A stretch of 64,000 bases of DNA, taken from the NCBI GenBank assembly GCA_963969365.1, contig OZ017757.1, positions 2,108,001 through 2,172,000 on the forward strand, given 5' to 3'. Within the stretch, counting starts at the first letter, position 1. The number at the start of each line of letters is the position of its first letter. A model generated the notes under the pieces. It saw only the letters and a list, made by a program, of their open reading frames with translations, was not told the origin of the DNA and did not search any database. This stretch comes from Asterochloris sp. CNOR1 (Eukaryota; Chlorophyta; Trebouxiophyceae; Trebouxiales; Trebouxiaceae). Shown here in pieces: positions 34,985 to 45,394 of this stretch. The translations under genes and the position numbers were made by a program.

Positions 34985-35395
34985 GCATGAACCCCTGACT
35001 TCTGAACATGGGTTGACCTATACATTGTCTCTCCTCCAGCTCACTCAGACTGGACTGAAAAGCTCAGACTGACAGATCCAAAGTTCGCTGAGTGCCAGAG
35101 CTGCAGGCCCCAACAACCCAGGTACACTGTGATTTTCTGGCAGGTGTTCGGAATACCCTCACGGAGCATGGCGTCCCCTGCTGTGCTCTGGGGACCCCCA
35201 CATTGGCGTCAGTGCCGATTGCTGGTCTTAATTCACCTCAAAGGGAGATATGGGATCTGCTGATGCAATCGTGCAATCAGCTCACTCCAGCCATTGCCCG
35301 GCATTCTGTGGTGAGGGCCCTGCTTTGACTGCGCGCAGGACTTCTGAAGCCAGCTAGCTGTGCGGTCCCACGCCCTCCACGCAGCACCACGCACA
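34985..35395. promoter_or_regulatory. presumed bidirectional promoter between RIT1 and secreted glycoprotein
   Basis: Start codons are divergent across 411 bp. No conserved promoter element could be recognised by eye. Confidence 0.4.
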
Positions 35396-38377
35396 ATGCG
35401 CGCAATTGCTGCAGCCCTGTGTGTGCTGGCTATCTGCGCTGGCAGGACAGGTGCGCAAAAGCTGGCCTCAAGCAGGAGACATGCCCCCATGGATGATCTG
35501 GCGATCTGCCTCCTTGCCTTGTCGTACAACTGCCAGTGCCTATGCCAGCACGCTTTTGGTGGATGCAGTCACCTGTGACTGATTCGGCTCAGATCATTTT
35601 GCTGCGTGAAAACTGACAGCTGCCCTGCCAGCTGGGGCAGATGCGCCAGCAGCAGAATTTTGGCCAACAGCTGGCACAGGTTCTGGCTGTGCCACATCCT
35701 GCAGGCATACACCCTGTTGGCAGAGCCCTCCGCAACTCGTTCAGTCCCAAACACAGATGCATCTGTTGCCAAGCAGGTGCACGCACCGGTCATCTCCTCA
35801 GGTGCAGTCCTGGGCCGTGCCTCAGGCTTGCACGTATTATAAGCTCCTCATTCCTTCACTGCCATGCAGGTCCAGAGGCAGAAGGCCGCCGTGCCTGTGC
35901 GCAGTCCCTCGCCAGCAGCTCGGGCTGGAGCAGCTCCCTGCATGCTGGAGCCTGTCCTGCTTGACCCTGCAGGCGCGTACAGCAGCTGCTCTTGGGCCAA
36001 GCTCTGCAGCTTGACCTCCACTGCAGTCACAGCCCCAGGATTGGGCGACTCAGTCGAGTCTTGCTTGCGCAGTGTTCTTTGCCGCCATGCAGATGCGCAC
36101 ATCGAACGCGCCCCTGCACAGTCCTGACTGCATCTGTGATTGCCTAAAAGACAGTTTCGCTTTGTGCTGCAGCCACGCAGGCGCCAGATCGCAGCCATGG
36201 CCAGCTTCACTCCCGTGACAGCAGGTCATACTTGCAGAAACAACTAAGTCTCCATTGGCTGCTTTGCAGATGCACATGGTGGCCGGGTGTTGATGCAGCA
36301 GGGCTTTGCCAGCAGCTCAGGCTCGCCTAACTCAGTCTCAAGCAGCTCCGTCAGCTCAACGACAGGTGAGCTGCCCAGCTGCAAGCAAAGACACACAGAT
36401 CGTCAGAGGGTGTTCATCGAGAGCATGACTTGCCCTAGACTTCTCAGTTGCACTGCTGGTGGCCATTTCATGCGACAGCCAAGCGGTGCCTTCTTCTGCT
36501 CAGTGAGCGCTGATCAGATGCTGCTGGAGGCTGCACGGTGCTTCATTGCTGCCACATAGCAGTGTTTGCTGCAGCCCTGAAATCTGCCCTTGCACTCGAA
36601 ACAGCTTGCTGACATTCAGCAGCAAGCGTGCCATAAACTCAGCGAGCGCTGTTTATAGCAGATTGCTGTTTGGCTGTACTGTTGGGTGTGGCGCAGCGCC
36701 ACTAAATGAATGTGCTTCAGGTCTGCAGGTGCACCTCACACTTCCATGCTGCGGACAGCACCCAAAGGAGCCAGGGTTTGTCTCAGGGATCCTGCAGCAG
36801 GCAGGGTTGGTCGGGGAACAACATCTCGCAACTGTTCTGCAGGGAATGATGCCGGCACCGTCACCAGCGGTAGCGTCAGCAATAACAACAATGGTGCGGT
36901 GACGCAACGGACCACTGTGACCACACCGGTGGGTCATTCAGGACTGTGGAATGCGCCGCAGGGAGAAACCTTTAGGGAGGACAACATTGCAGGCCCGAGG
37001 CTAGGCACAATTTATGATGCTGCATGTGCCGTGCTGTGTGAGCCTGATGGGCTCAGCCAGTGTGCCGCCACACCCCAGATGGTTGAGCTGCTGCTGGGGC
37101 AACCAGAGCTGCAGGGATGCTTCCTTTATTTGTTGGACTCACTGAAGTGAGGCAGTTGCCCACTTCACGATGCCCGGGTACGTTGGTGTGTGGGGCCCAG
37201 GGCTTGTCTGAGGTCCTGTGGGTGTGCTGTCGGTGCATAGAAGCTGCATCTGGGGTGATGAGGTGGTGGGCTGCACTGGGGGACGACAGGTGTGCTACAC
37301 CTGGGCTGGGCTTGTCTCAAATCACAGAGCTGAGACAGGGTATGGTATGACCACTAGAGCCTGCTGCTTGCAGACAAAATAGGTGATGTCCTGCAGATGA
37401 CAGGCAAGGGGCCTGCTGAGCACAAGGCGACGTGACAGGTGTCCGCCCCCTGCAGAATGGCACTATGCATCAGTTGAAGAACTGTGCCTGTGTTTTCTGC
37501 AGAATGGCACTGTGGTCAATACTGGGAATAGCCCTGGCACCATCTCAAGCAGCAGCAAAGAAGTGACGCCTGCCTCTACCGTGCCACTCGAATCAGAGGT
37601 GAGTCAGGGCTGGTTGCTCCCTGTGTTGTTGCTGCAACCCTGCCCTGCAGCAGAGAGCTCCACTGACCCTCAGCTGCCAACCACCACCAGGCTCCAAATC
37701 TATCCAGATCCACAGTTGTGCCTGTTCCTGCTTCTTTTTGCAGCGCAGAGCTGCACTCACTGAGCACCTCTGTCTGTGCTGTGCTCAGTAGACCACAGCT
37801 CCACAACAGCCCAGCCCCGTTCAGAATCCTGCCACATCTGCGCCAGCCACAGTACAGCCTGCTACCCCTGCGCAAGGCCTGCCAGCCACCTCAGCACCTG
37901 GCACCACCCCAGCACCTGGCACCACACCAGCCACTGAGGCCACACCGTCGCCTGCTGCTGCTGACACCACCCCGCCACCTGTGACGACCACCCAGCAGCC
38001 TGCCACCCCTCACAACCTGCCAGCTGAAGCAACTCCACCACCTGCTGCTGCTGCCACGTCCCCTCTGCCTCCTGTGAAGGCGGTGCCGTTCACGTCTGCA
38101 CAGCTGTCTGCGCTGCAGTCTTTCTTTCCGCCAGGACCAGGGCCTGCTCCCGCACCGGCACCCGGTGAGCTGAGGCTGAACCTTCGGCCTGAGAACACAC
38201 TGCCTTCAGCTCTCTGGTTGCCAGCTGCTGCCGCACCTAAGCTGACACATGCTGGCTGGCCGCGTAGCCTGCGCGCCCCAGTAGTGCTTCACGCACACCT
38301 TTATGTGTACAGGTCCTACAGGTCCTTTTCTTCCCCTGGCTGCCCCAGTCGCAGCAGCTGCTCCGCCGTCCGCCTGA
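35396..38377 (+). CDS. secreted Ser/Thr/Pro-rich (mucin-like) glycoprotein
   Basis: Seven exons (35396-35450, 35870-35953, 36270-36365, 36843-36928, 37503-37598, 37792-38164, 38313-38377) join in frame to 284 aa. Exon 1 is a signal peptide, MRAIAAALCVLAICAGRTG. The mature chain begins with Ser-rich segments. Exons 2 and 3 carry related motifs, LASSSGWSSS and FASSSGSPNS, suggesting an old exon duplication. NNNNGAVTQRTTVTTP and a Thr/Ser stretch follow, then about 125 residues of Pro/Ala/Thr (APGTTPAPGTTPATEATP and similar), and an Ala/Pro-rich end. There is no hydrophobic C-terminal segment, so no membrane or GPI anchor is evident. Composition fits a heavily O-glycosylated wall or mucilage protein. 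The end of exon 2 relies on a weak GTCCTG donor; otherwise borders and phases agree. Confidence 0.75.
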
Positions 38378-38694
38378 AGAGGCTGCGCCACTCTGCTTCT
38401 AATGGTGGTGCAGTCAGAAGCAATTCAGAAATGAGCTGGAAAAGCCTTTGCAAGTGAATCAAGAGTGATACACAGCCTGTTAAAATGTGATGGAGTCTAA
38501 GAATTCCGCTCGTGATGAGATGCTGAGGGTGTTCCCATAATTTGATTAGCATCAGATTTAGCAATGCAAAGCACACAGCTGCTGTTGTGAGATTTCCAAC
38601 AGATGTCAATGAATGACCACAATGTGTGGGAGGGTGAATTGCCCTGAAGCATGGTCTATGACTGAACTTGTACATGAGGGACTGTGACATGTAT
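38378..38694. other. short convergent intergenic gap
   Basis: Lies between the stop codons of the convergent glycoprotein and deaminase genes. AT-richer than its surroundings. No TGTAA on either strand could be placed with confidence. Confidence 0.4.
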
Positions 38695-41600
38695 CTAGAC
38701 CCTGGCCTGCATGAACAGCACAGTCTTCTGTGAGTGCACTGCAGCAGTGCAAGGCAGACCAAGCTCTGCTGTCCACAAGCGCCGCACCTGTATCCGCACA
38801 TGGTCTGCCGGCTTGGACAGTGAGGCGCCGTTGCATGAGGCGCCGTTGCACTGGGCGCCATTTGCCTGGGTGTTGTACAGGTTCTGGGCGCAGCTGGTGG
38901 GCTGCCTCTGCACTGGTACATTCTGCGGCTTGGCAGGCACCTCATCCAGTTCCCGGTAGTCTGGGACCTCTGCATGGATAGGTATGCCGTCCCGCAGTAC
39001 AATCTGCAGCATGCTTCAGCCATTTGGCACCTCACTGCACCACAATGGGAAGGCCACATGAAGGGGGAGGGGAGAAGCGCCCCACCAGCAGCCAAATAAC
39101 TCGTTGCCGGGTACTGCAGAGGCCTTGATCTTGATGCTGCACCCCTGAAGGCTGCAGAGCCAGCCATTGAGGCCACTCACTGAGGGCAAAGAGCACCCTG
39201 GCCAGGCACATAGCAGGCTCACTGAACAGCACCCTGCCGGGAAGGCAGACAGCCGGATCAAATTTTTGCCATTCAGCAGCAGTCACATCAGCTGCACCCA
39301 GCCTTACTGCTCATCGGGATGGCCTCAGCATGCGCACAGTAGCTGTAGCACAAAGGCTTACCCGATCATATTGTGGACGAGACAGCAATTCACTGAAGCC
39401 ACGGCCCCTGAAGAGGACGAGGTTAGCAGGCCCGCCCACAGCTAGACGGCTGTGGTCTCGCAGGTGCATGGCATCTGCTGGCACAGACGTGACTGCTGTG
39501 GGCCACTCTCCATACGGCCTATCCAAGTGGCCTATCCTGCAGCCCTGCAGGAGCATGCCATCACATCTGTGTCACAGGCAGGGCTCAGGTAATAACCAAA
39601 AGCAGGCTGCTGCTTTCCTGACTGGAGCCCCTTGGATGCAGCCCCTAGCCATCTGCTGGGTGCTCTGAACGTCCGCTGTGCAGGGGGAGGTCAGAGGCTG
39701 CCAGGCCACCTCACACCCCCACCTGCTGGTTGGCAGCTGGCTCAGAGCACTGCACGCAGCCCACGGCTGAGTCTTGAGATACGCCATGCCCTTCCTGTGT
39801 CCCCAGGTGCAAGCATGCAGCCTGCTTCACAAAGAACCCCACCGCCTCTGCCACATGCCCACCTGACCGGGGCCAAGCAGGGTCCACCTCAAGTTTCCCA
39901 GTCAAACATTCCTTAGCCAAGCCATCTGCCCATGCCTGCTTTGGCCTCACCTATCCTCCTTGCGCCAATCACCTGCTGAGGCCTTTGGCACAGAGCCCAC
40001 AAACATCACAATCCGATCTTCCTGAAGAGCTCTGGTTGCAAATCACCTCTAGTGCCACTCGATGCCCTCCCACTGACAGGGCCAAGCAGACAACCTCATC
40101 AACCCAGACTGTGAAATTGTGAGGCAGCACCTGCAGGCTCCCATAGCCCATGACAATGACTTATCCCACATGGCCCCATGCAATGTCCCTGGCTAAGAAT
40201 GTGAAGCTGGCAGCATGGTGTGGCAGCCCATGCCGCACCTAGCACGCACGCGAGCTGCCCACAGCACCTGCTCTCTGTGCAGCCTTGCAGGCCGTGCCGG
40301 GAGGGGCACCAAGATGTGCAGCCTCCCCACCTGGTTGAAAACCTCGAGCATGTCAAGGTCGCCATAGGCATAGAACTGATCCCGCGCATTGTCACTGGCC
40401 AGAGAAGTGGGAATGCCGGCCGCACGCAGCTCGTGCAGGAGGGTGATGCCCCGCCAACGTGGGGTGCGGCGGCCGCGGGGATCCCGCTCCTGCACGAAGT
40501 GAATGGGACATACGTGAGCACTGCACGGCCAGTGCCGTGAGGTGATGCCCAGCAGTGGAGGGGGGTTCACTGCCTGCAGCATCACGCTCATGCGCGTGCT
40601 GCAGCAGACGTGCAGCTCTTGCAGAGGGACAAAGCGCCGCTAATAGTTAGTGCAATGGCTGCAGGACATGCTCCTGCACAGGCACTGGAGACACATACGG
40701 GTGTCCAGCTACAGTGCCGGTAACTTGACAGCATGGCCACTAGACGGTGCGTGCTGACCCACATAGGAGGCCTGTTAGGAGGCCTGGTGCCTTCCCAGAC
40801 TGTCTGGCACTGGTGCGCCAGCCTGTGCCTGCAGGTCCTCGACTACCAGCGGCGGATTTGGCGGGCGATATGCATGTATGGGTGGAGGCGCACGCTCATG
40901 TGCAATCAAGCCTTTGCAGAAAGACATTGAGCACGCATCCCATTGACACATGGGACTTGCGCCAAGCCATGCTGCAGCTGCAGCTGCAGCTGCAGCTTCA
41001 GGCACAACTGTACAGGTGCGGGTGCATCCCCATCTTAAGGCAATCAACTGCAAAGCAGGTCCAGTGCGCCTCCCGGCAGCATGTTCTGAGGCCAGCTGAG
41101 CAAGAGTGCCACTGCGATCTGTGTTCACACAACATGGTCCCTTGTTCACCTGCGTCCAGAGGTTGACCATGGGCAACGAGACGACAGTGATTCCGGCCTC
41201 CTTGACGGTAGCTAGTGTCCTGGCCAGTGCCTCAGGGTTCTGGAAAGCCAGCGAGCTGCAGGTAGAGCAGAGGCTGACTGAATGCTTGTCAGAGCACATG
41301 CACTTTCACAAGCGCCGTGCTGAGGCAGTGACAGCTTTGTGGCTGGGCAAAGTGCGCTGCAGGCAGAGCACAAGCTTGCCAAGATGCTCACTTCAGATGG
41401 TCTGCCAGGCCTTTGCAGCAACAGCAGGCTGTGCACATGCGGGCACATCAGGCTTAAAAGGACAACAGAGATGTGAGCAGGCAGCCTCTGACATGGGAAC
41501 TGAAGTGGCACCAGTGCTGCAGCTGGTGCTGCAGATGCACAGCTGAATATGCACAGCTGCAGAAACAGCTTTGTCACAGCAAGTGCAGCAGGCAAGCACC

Positions 41601-44600
41601 TGCTGCAGCTAGGAGGCCCAGGCCACTAGCAGTGCACGCAGAGAGGCTCTCCTGCATGCAGACACTGGATGCAGCAGGCAGACTGCTACCCTTCTCTGCT
41701 GCAGCCAGCATCAGCCAGAATGCAGACTGTTGTGAACAGGCACAGTCAGCGCAGATGCCTGTGCAGTTAAGCACAGCGCACCAGCAGTGCCCACACACAA
41801 CTCGGCCCTGGTAGCCGTGCTGGATGGTTTTCCGGGCCACATGTAGGAGCCCTGTGGCCAGCTCATTGCCGTTCTCATCAACATGGAAGTCCAGGTCCAG
41901 ATCCCGCTCTTTTGCAAGACTGAACACCCTACACAAGACAGCCAACAACATCTCAGGCCAGTGCAACCTCGATTGCAGCTGACAAGGAGGCAAGTGCAGA
42001 AGCCCCTCTGAACAATGTGAGGCAGGTCCGTAACGGCCTCTGGGCTGCTGGGCATATGCTCAGCTATTAGGAGTTGATGGGCATGCTGTCATGGCCTGCT
42101 CAATCATCACGCTGCAGGTGAGACGGGCCCCAGAGCAGTGCCTGAAGTTGATCCAGGCCTTGCTAACAGGAGCACAAAGCCAGACACGCTGCAGTTGCCA
42201 GGGCATCAGCTGTGCCGCATGCATATGGGCTCAGTAGGCGAAGTGCACCCTATCAGGGTGCCAACCAGGCAGAGGTCACACTCTGGGCGCATGACAGGGC
42301 ACTCCTCATGCACACAGCACCGCTTGTGTTGCCTGTTCACGTGGGGCCCTCACTCTCAATCCCATGAGGCAGCCCCATGGCTGCAGCTGGTATGCACGTA
42401 GGCTCCCATGCTCGCACCATAAACCGCTGTTCACTTGCCAAGCACCTAATCCTGATTCCTGCCACAAATCTTGCCCTCATATGGCCCATTCACTTCCAGA
42501 CATGTCGGCAGCCTGCTGCTGCAGCCTGCTGCGCTGATGTGCATGCAATCTCACATCAGGACAGGCTGTTCACCTGTCAAGGAGCTGATCTCGGTCCCTA
42601 TCGCAGGTCGTCCACTCGTCATAGGGACTGCCCCCATTCTCTGCACAGCACACGGCTGCGCCCATGATGCCCCCATGGCGCTGCACCAGGTCAGCTAGCT
42701 GGCGCGCCTGGTCTGCATCCCTGAACACGCTGAGCACCACCAGCGACACACCCTGCAGCTCCACCTGCAGGCAGATGAAAGCAGAGAGTGCTGAAAGGCA
42801 ACAACGTCCCTGGAGGCCCCAGCACCAGCAAGTACTGTCCCCGACAGCTCCAACAGCAGGCAGCAAGTGACAGGTAGCCTCCACCGTTGCACCAGGATAG
42901 CTGCCTTTGTTCACAGATGTACTTATGCTAGGCAGTACCAGCAACTCACCTTGTAGCTCCCCTGCAGGCAGCATTTGGGGAATCCAAGCTAATAGCAAAC
43001 AATGGACCTGGGAGCTAAACAGCATCGACATGCTCTGTGGCTCGACTGACACAGACCTAACACCTCACTCAGCCTAGACGGGCTGACCTTGCCGGCCCAC
43101 TGCACGCAGCGCTTACCCTGCCAGTCTCTGTATCTGCACCTGCCCCTGACCACATCTCACCACAATGACCACTCCAGGACGACGCATGTACACAGGCTGA
43201 CCTTGCCAGCCCACTTGTTGGGCAGGGGTCCCTTTGGACGGTCTCTGCTGCAGCCGTGAGCCCTGCTGCCACTGACAACCAACAACCCTTCCTGTACATA
43301 ACCTGTTTTGCCGCTCTTCTCCCCAGGGCCTGTTTCTGAAGCCGCCCCACATTGACAACCACAACACAGCTCTCGCAGGCGGACCTTGCCAGCCCACTTT
43401 TTGCGTAGGGCGCTGAAAACTGGCCACGTCAGCTCAATCTGCTTAGGGGCCATGTTGATCAGGTGCGTCCTCAGGGCGGATGTGCCATGGGCGTAGGCGC
43501 AGCGAATACTGAACTCCATGCGCCTGCAGGCATCGGGGAGCCCCTGGGATTCTGCTGCTGTGGCTGTGCAGATGCAGCGTAAAGCATTTAGGTTCATGTG
43601 TGAGATGGAAGCGCGCAGCTGCGGGAACTGACACCCTGGGACTTTGGCACATGTGCAGCCCATGCTGACCTCCATCTGCCTGCAGGCACTGTGACAGTGT
43701 TGCTGCTGCTGGCCTTTGCACATGCTCTGCAAAGTCTTCAGGAAGACGAAGCATGCCAGCATAGTGAAAGGGCCTGTGTCCACCTGCAGCAGCAGCAAAT
43801 GGCATACTGTGGGCACAGACATACCTAAAGCTGCAATCCATCCCCCCTACAGGGCCTGCTGTGGCTGCGCCCCTATGCAGGGTGAAACGTGTGCTGGTCC
43901 AGCTGGGGTTATACAATTTTCTGCGCTGGGTGAAGCTGCTTAGATTGCAAAGCCTCGCGGGCTGTGCCATGGTTGCAGCACCCAAAAGCACCCCAGTGCA
44001 GACGCCAGCAGGTCAGTTGCCATACAAAGAGCCCAGAACCGGAACTGCCTTCGCTTTGCATGGAGCTCAAGGCTGGAGTGCGGTCTGGCTGGCAGCAAGA
44101 GCCAAGGAGCTAGGCTGCACAGAGAAGGCATTGCTGCGTGGCGGCCAGCAGATGCCTTGCCTGTCCCAGACTGAGAGCAGACTTCCAGACATCCCCATGT
44201 GGGTAACTGTACATAAATAGGCAGGACACAGGCTTGCCTGTAGACATCCTCTGTGCTCCAGAAGTCGGCATCAGCTGCTGTGCTCCTGTCTGCACCGGTC
44301 AGGGTCCCATCCGGGTTTCTGGAGCGCTGCCCAGTCTGCGCCTTATCTGCAGCACCGCGACAGATGTTAGTATGGCTGGCATCTCAATGTTGGCTGGCAA
44401 CACTTGCTCGCTTGGCTGAGCTTGTGAGTGCATGTATCATTCCATTCCAGGTGCTGTGACGCGTGGAGGGGCCTGTAAGCTTGAGATATGTGCCACTTTA
44501 GCTGCTGAGATGCATTTGAGTGGGCACTGGTATCGTCAGTGCCTGCCATTCCAGATGTTGGATGTTGAACAGCAGTGGACAAGGAGAGGCTCAAGGGCTG

Positions 44601-45042
44601 GCATGCAGGCTCAAGGCCTGCTGCTGAAGATGCAGCATGCAGGCACAAAGGCGGAGACGGCCTGCAGAAGCCAAGCGCTTGCTGTGAGCCTGCACAAGCA
44701 GCTTGATGGGCTGACTTGCAGGGCAGCTTCATGTGTGAGGCTCTCAGGCCGGCCAGGTCAGGCCAAAACACACCACCCACCTATGTGGGTGTGCATGTCT
44801 GTGAAGCAGGGCAGCGCCATGCCCTGCTGAGCGTCCACTTCAGTGGCATCCCCTGTTGTGGGGCTGCTGGTGCTGCTGGAGGCATCGATAGCTGCCACAG
44901 TGCCATCCAGAATCTCGATGTCCACCAACACCAGGCCATCAATACATGGATGCAGGGCGTCAGGCTCAGGCCCGCCAACGATGCATGCCGCTGGGACGTT
45001 CACATTGCGCAGCACCAGATGCCTGCAGGCTGGGACCTGCAT
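38695..45042 (-). CDS. cytosine deaminase-like metal-dependent amidohydrolase
   Basis: Amidohydrolase of the CodA/COG0402 type; the expected reaction is hydrolytic deamination of cytosine or a related ring. Exons: 44781-45042, 44238-44346, 43385-43523, 42574-42764, 41782-41928, 41150-41255, 40331-40489, 39362-39536, 38695-39003. One small exon between 40331 and 39536 is missing, because the phases there do not match. Metal and active-site motifs are all present in order: MHTHI (HxH), DFHVDENG (His and Glu of the HxxE site), CGHCC (His) and ASDNARD (Asp). Other landmarks are RNPDGTL, SIRCAYAHGTSALRTHL, LLDRVFSLAKERDLDLDFHV, LPMVNLW, TPRWRGITLLHEL and IVLRDGIPIHAEVPDY. The donor after VYR is GC (CAG|GCAAGC). 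The frame stays open about 75 residues past the usual end, giving a tail with repeated CNGAS-type units; the real stop may differ. Introns contain decayed copies of exons. Substrate cannot be told from sequence. Confidence 0.88.
38818..38868. repeat. short tandem repeat in the deaminase C-terminal tail
   Basis: The unit GAGGCGCCGTTGCAT, about 15 bp, occurs in three near-identical copies, the last diverged. On the minus strand it encodes the repeated NGA-Cys segment of the C-terminal tail. The 15-bp period keeps the frame. Confidence 0.6.
40975..40998. repeat. (CTGCAG)n microsatellite in deaminase intron
   Basis: About four perfect CTGCAG units sit in an intron of the deaminase gene. The unit equals the common 3' splice acceptor of this genome, so the array offers several alternative acceptors on both strands. 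Confidence 0.7.
43080..43410 (-). pseudogene. decayed intronic copies of a deaminase exon end
   Basis: The real exon ends at 43385 with codons for KKWAGK followed by the donor GTCCGCCTG. Within the next intron the same string, AGTGGGCTGGCAAGGTC followed by A/C-GCCTG, appears again at about 43195-43220, and in a third, shorter copy at about 43085-43105. Both copies include the coding end and the donor. This looks like duplication of an exon-intron border, followed by decay. Confidence 0.65.
43605..43690 (-). pseudogene. decayed intronic copy of the deaminase RMEFSIRCAYAHG exon
   Basis: Upstream of the real exon (43385-43523) the intron holds a related sequence. Real exon: CRRMEFSIRCAYAHGTSALR; copy: CRQMEVSMGCTCAKVPG then QLRAS. 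At DNA level both begin GCCTGCAGGC followed by ATGGAG. Key residues (Arg, Tyr, Ala-His-Gly) are lost in the copy, and its frame leaves the family pattern, so it is a dead exon duplicate. Confidence 0.65.
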
Positions 45043-45394
45043 CGCCAGAGCAGGAGCCCTTGCACATGTATGATGACAAATTTGCCATGGCTGTTCAGGA
45101 AAGGGAGAAATCTGAGCTGCCTGCGACACTCGCTATGGCTTGGGCACCTCGTTACCTGAAGCCAGGCAGGCATCTTCGTTGCTGCCCCAAAACACTAAGG
45201 GACTTAAACACAAAGATGTACTGCAACCTCTTCAGGCAACCTCTCACAGGTCCAGGGGTCCCCTTGTGTTCAGCATGTGACCCTTTGTATGAAGATCTCA
45301 GGTGCCACTTTGCCTTCTAGTGATCGCTCCCCTATTTGCCCCTAAATTAGAGCAGGCTACAGCAGTGCTTGGCACCGTGCATGCATGTCGCCAC
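45043..45394. promoter_or_regulatory. presumed bidirectional promoter between deaminase and GDPD-like gene
   Basis: Divergent start codons are 352 bp apart. No obvious TATA element or motif is seen. The deaminase frame is open upstream of its ATG, but without an ATG. Confidence 0.35.

Noticed and set aside
36710-37150. Continuous plus-strand frame past the exon 36843-36928
   Set aside because: A good GTGGGT donor ends the exon, and the next exon is in phase; the extension looks like intron.
40960-41000. CRISPR or regulatory array at repeated CTGCAG
   Set aside because: It is a simple hexanucleotide microsatellite with no spacers.
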